64,000 nucleotides of DNA, taken from assembly GCA_034370585.1 (NCBI GenBank), contig CP139759.1:23640001-23704000 (forward strand), in the 5' to 3' direction. The notes beneath the pieces were generated by a model. That model worked only from the letters and a program-made list of their open reading frames with translations. It ran no database searches and had not been told where the DNA came from. A program made the position numbers and the translations under genes. The DNA comes from Fragaria x ananassa (lineage: Eukaryota > Streptophyta > Magnoliopsida > Rosales > Rosaceae). This document shows, piece by piece, positions 60,250-64,000 of this stretch (positions within the stretch are counted from its first letter, which is position 1; every line of letters begins with the position of its first letter).

Positions 60250-62787
60250 ATTAGGCTGCATACAACTTGGTTATTATTCAATTTAAAGAATATTTAGTGG
60301 GTGTAATGCATTGTATTTGACAAATCATAGACGTGTGATGCTGTTGAGGATGATACTTGCAGTTTTATCGAGTAAAAGGGGGAGACCATATATATAAATA
60401 TATATGTTCAGGCTACATTACACTATACCTAGCTAATGTGGATTAAATTTGCTAGACTATCTTAATTGACCAGATAATATGAATGAAAGTTGGAAACATA
60501 TACCAAGCAAACCGCATTATCATCGGGAGCGCTCGATTGACCATGGGCATTTTGACGGCGAAAGAGGCGAAAGAAGCACCATTCTAAGTTCTACGGTTAA
60601 TGATGTTCATATATATAAATCGGTGGTTGGATTCATGCATGTAACTCGATCGATAGAAATAGGTATTATGTAACACAATAGAAAGAGGTCTAATACCTCT
60701 TTATATCGAGTTACATGCGTGAGATATAAGTTAAGGTATAAATGAGCCGAGTCGAGGTGAATAGGATGATAATGTGAGGTGAATAGGATGATAATGTAGG
60801 GATTAGCATATATTGATAAGTTGAACATGAACCGATCGTATCGATGTCGATCGAGTAGACCTAGATCTGAAAATGAGCATGCAAAATCTTTTAATTCTTA
60901 GTCAAAAGCTATTTAATTGAGTTGTTGGAGTTTGAATGTTGTTTATTTGAGATGCATATATTCGTTTGAAATTCTTTGTCGTTCCACTACTGTCCTATCG
61001 TATGTAATTTGTCAACCAAGTTGAGTATGGTATTGCTGCGTGCCTAATTCAATTATCTGTTTTGCTGGTGAAATAGCACGATCGAAGTTTCTCCCCAATT
61101 TGTATAACGCATGAGGTTAAGAGAGAAGATAGGTATGGAATATATGAATACAATTCGATCCCTGCATAAGTTTAGAGATGGAACAAGGTTAGGCATGCAT
61201 ATAGTCAACGTATGATATATTTAGTAGAGCTGGTGTTTGTCCTCTTAATTAATCTCGATGATCAGGTTTTGATGTCCCAAAGTGCAAGATGGTTTTTGCA
61301 ACTTCGATATCATCTACTTTCATACGATAGCTGCTAGTTTATGGTAGCTAGCCACGTCTAGCTTACACAAAAAGTTCTGGATCTCTCTCCATCGATCTAA
61401 TTCTTCAACTATATACAATGACATGTTCTCTACTTCCCCAACATACATCTAACTTTTCATGCACTTACTTGATACGTGTGTATGTTTACTTGATCAATCC
61501 AAACATGAAATGGAACTGTGCATGCAATCTCTAATTCGATTCATATATACCAATTAACTTGAAAATGACTGATACCCAATTAAGTGAGACTGAGATCCGT
61601 TAATGCAGCCATACATTTAATTAGTATATATATAGTCAAATTAAGTTTTTGATAATTTTTGTTCTTGTTGTTTCTAATTAAGAAAATGGTGGCTTCATTC
61701 ATGTATAACAACTTATTAACAAGCTACTTAGCAGCAGAGACATCGATCACTTATATTGGCGAAAATTAATCTCGAGAAAATATGAAGGTAATATTAAGGG
61801 AACAATCAATTAATAATGAATTAGCTCATTTTTTGTTTTTGTACGTGCATGTTTTTGCTTCTCGATCACAATATGTGAGAGAAATCGATGGAGGTAATAA
61901 AATTTCAACATGCATTAAGATCAGTATTCCAAATTAAAGTCGTAGAAGATAGGCTTAACAATAATGCATGCATGCAAGTCAAACGTCGGAGATCGATGAT
62001 ATGCATGGATGCCTAATTAACGCGTATAAACTTCATACAATTTGTAGAGAAATATTGAAGTAATCAACCTAAGGATCACATCTTTTAATTTCTTTATAAC
62101 ATATATCCCAATTCGATCACGATTAATATCCGGATTCATTTCTGGCATCAATAAAACAATATATGATTGAATACGTGTGTGTTCGAAGTCTCATGAAATG
62201 TACTAATCAAAATGATTTGGAGAAGAGCATTATCTTCCGCTTGGGTAACAACGTTGACAACTTAGATGCCAATGCCATACATGTTAGGATAAGTTCAACA
62301 TCAAATTTCTAGTTCCATATAGGCAAATACTAAGGGGGTTTAAGGTTCTAATTATGTGATTACTCATTCTCATATATATAGATACATAGGATGATATTCA
62401 AAGGATTCAAGGTTTATTGAAATGAAATGCAAAACAATAAAGTAAAAATGCAGAGAGGAGCTCTGATGGACTACATCTTGTAATTCATTGATGAAATGGT
62501 AAACAGTACATTAGATCATATATATAGGGTAGGGTTTAACAACCAATACCAAGTCTACCCTAGCCTTATATGGTTAATTATAGATATATGCCTCTTATTA
62601 CATCAATTACGATGGGAGAGATCTAACGAGGACTAAATAATGACTTTCAAATGAACAATTCATATATTCGGATAATATTTTTAAACTTTAATTGATATTC
62701 ATAAATTATTATGTGCATATCGATCATCCAACCGTTAATTTGAAAGTTCTCGTTTGGTATTCATAATAATAAGTTCCTCATTACATA
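60250..62787. other. Shared upstream region between divergent PME genes
   Basis: AT-rich, no gene recognised. A short direct duplication gaggtgaataggatgataat occurs twice at about 60756-60796. Several gatcgat-rich patches are present. Confidence 0.5.
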
Positions 62788-62797
62788 TTATAAACTC

Positions 62798-63601
62798 GAG
62801 GCCTGCTCACATGCGGGATGAAATTTAAGGGACAAAACGGGATACATATATTACAGCCGTTAGATTATGTTTGAACTAATCAAATGGATGAAATAGAAAA
62901 TCCACTAAAACCCAATTCTGTATACACCCTTACCCAATCATATTCCCATCTTCTTCCTCCCTCATCTCAGACTCTTAGTCCTGACTAGACCCGCCCCAAG
63001 ATCTTCACTCCGCACTCATCCAATCCTTCAAAACCTTCAATTATGATCCAATTCCTGAAGCTTACAACTTTGTCCACAAAACCCAAACTAACCCAGATCC
63101 CATCTGTTCTTGACCGCCTTGAATCCGTCGAAAAATTCCACCCACCCGAATCAATTTTCACTAGCCTGATCAGATTCTACGGCGGTGCCGATCTAATTGG
63201 GATGCCATTGAGTTTTTTTACAGGATTCTCAAGTTCGGGTGTGACCCTGCCTTCTAAGGTGTCACTCAATTCAGGATCCCAAAGGGGTTTTGTGCATATC
63301 AGTTTCTTACCAAAGGTTTTTTACATGGAGGATCCTCAAGAAAGAGGTACGGTATTGCCATCTTCATTGGTAGACATTTTCTCAGGAAATAAGATTTTGC
63401 CATTCATATGATGGTGTGAACTGAGAGTCTGAGACGAGGGAGGAAGAAGATGGGAATATGATTGGGTAAGGGTGTAAACAGAATTGGGTTTTAGTGGATT
63501 TTCTATTTCATCCATTTGATTAGTTCATACATAATCTAACGGCTGTAATGTATGTATCCCGTTTTGTCCCTTAAATTTCATCCCGCATGTGAGCAGGCCT
63601 T
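62798..63601 (+). mobile_element. MULE-like gene-capturing element (Pack-MULE) with a PPR fragment
   Basis: An 804-bp element with inverted repeats of about 185 bp at about 96% identity: the left end starts GAGGCCTGCTCACATGCGGG, and the reverse complement of the right end starts AAGGCCTGCTCACATGCGGG. A 10-bp direct repeat ttataaactc borders it (62788-62797 and 63602-63611), as expected for Mutator-like transposition. About 430 bp of captured coding-type DNA lies between the arms and there is no transposase. High arm identity and an exact target duplication point to a young insertion. It lies about 350 bp upstream of the third PME gene. Confidence 0.88.
63043..63411 (+). pseudogene. Captured fragment of a pentatricopeptide repeat (PPR) gene
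   Basis: The frame begins MIQFLKLTTLSTKPKLTQIP and continues with SVLDRLESVEKFHPPESIFT and SLIRFYGGADLIG, strongly like the N-terminal region of plant mitochondrial PPR proteins. Homology then moves to another frame (AIEFFYRILKFGCDP, about 63207-63251), showing a frameshift, followed by a stop. The remaining 122-residue open frame is therefore a chimaera. Full PPR proteins of this type are several hundred residues. I cannot name the donor gene. Confidence 0.68.
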
Positions 63602-63895
63602 TTATAAACTCTCCCACATACTATAAGTGATTTTACCGTTTCTATTATAAATGAACATTTTAATCCTATATTAATGATTTTTGTTTCAAGAGTAGTCATT
63701 TAACTATAGCATAACACAGTCTTTTATTTAAAACAATTTCTAATAACTAGAATAAGTTGGCTTGCTCATCTCGTGGTCTAAAATAATTACGGAACGTTGC
63801 ATCTAGCATAGCAATCCTGGCCACCAGATAAAAGTCTTGCACGTTTACTTTTCAAATAACATAGTGCTCGTGTTAATTTGCAACCTTGATCATCT

Positions 63896-63903
63896 TATAA
63901 ATA
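63896..63903 (+). promoter_or_regulatory. TATA box of the third PME gene
   Basis: TATAAATA lies 62 bp upstream of the start codon, matching the arrangement at PME copy 2. Confidence 0.6.
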
Positions 63904-63957
63904 CACACACAAACACCTATGACCTATTACACATTCTCATCCTCCATTACCACTAAC

Positions 63958-64000
63958 ATGGCTTCTACTAAGCTCTTCAATCCTCTTTCACTATTCCTCA
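63958..64000 (+). CDS. Start of a third pectinesterase gene (partial, cut by window end)
   Basis: Only 14 codons are inside the window: MASTKLFNPLSLFL, nearly the same as the MASKLFNPLVTSS signal-peptide start of PME copy 2. A TATA box and a short leader with acacacaaacacc precede it. The orientation is opposite to the other two copies, so copies 2 and 3 are divergent. The identity is an inference from 14 residues plus cluster context. Confidence 0.6.
   Translation, partial: MASTKLFNPLSLFL

Overview
This is a plant nuclear genomic window, AT-rich between genes, with intron-rich genes, plant-specific gene families and many transposon remnants. The protein families (MYND-finger UBP, eIF3c, USP-domain protein, AED3-type aspartic protease, DUF7870 protein, type-2 pectin methylesterases) show a dicot. 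The protein flavour would fit Rosaceae, but I cannot confirm genus or species without a search.

Layout: 1-11.5 kb holds no confident host gene. It carries a 454-bp PIF/Harbinger-like MITE and a degenerate Ty1/copia retrotransposon with 186-bp LTRs. 11.5-14.3 kb is intergenic, with a direct duplication and a tandem-repeat MITE-like block. 14.3-21.7 kb (minus strand) is an 11-exon ubiquitin-specific protease of the UBP16 type (1139 aa), with a short 5.8S rDNA-like scrap beside a (TA)n tract in one intron. 26.0-30.5 kb (plus) is eIF3 subunit c (927 aa). 31.3-34.9 kb is a 3.6-kb TIR element with TAA target duplications, nested with a second inverted-repeat element and a 22-bp minisatellite. 35.6-36.8 kb (plus) is a four-exon universal-stress-protein gene. 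36.8-42.9 kb has no confident gene but holds a fold-back element and some unexplained short coding-like stretches. 42.9-44.3 kb (plus) is an intronless AED3-like aspartic protease.

44.6-48.3 kb is a dense cluster of fold-back elements, each bounded by (TA)n microsatellites. In the middle is a 1.7-kb terminal-inverted-repeat element that has captured the first exon of a SCAI-like gene. 49.1-50.3 kb (minus) is a DUF7870 methyltransferase-like gene. 51.4-53.2 and 58.3-60.1 kb (minus) are two tandem two-exon pectin methylesterase genes, separated by a second cluster of (TA)n-bounded fold-back elements (54-56.9 kb). 62.8-63.6 kb is a small MULE-like element with a captured PPR fragment. At the very end a third pectin methylesterase gene appears to begin on the plus strand.

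The host genes are functionally unrelated (deubiquitination, translation initiation, stress, apoplastic proteolysis, cell-wall pectin), apart from the pectin methylesterase cluster, which shows a patch of recent gene conversion. The most unusual content is the family set of hairpin elements that share a GCGGACGTCCGC terminal palindrome, have different cores, and sit inside (TA)n tracts, together with two gene-capturing TIR elements.
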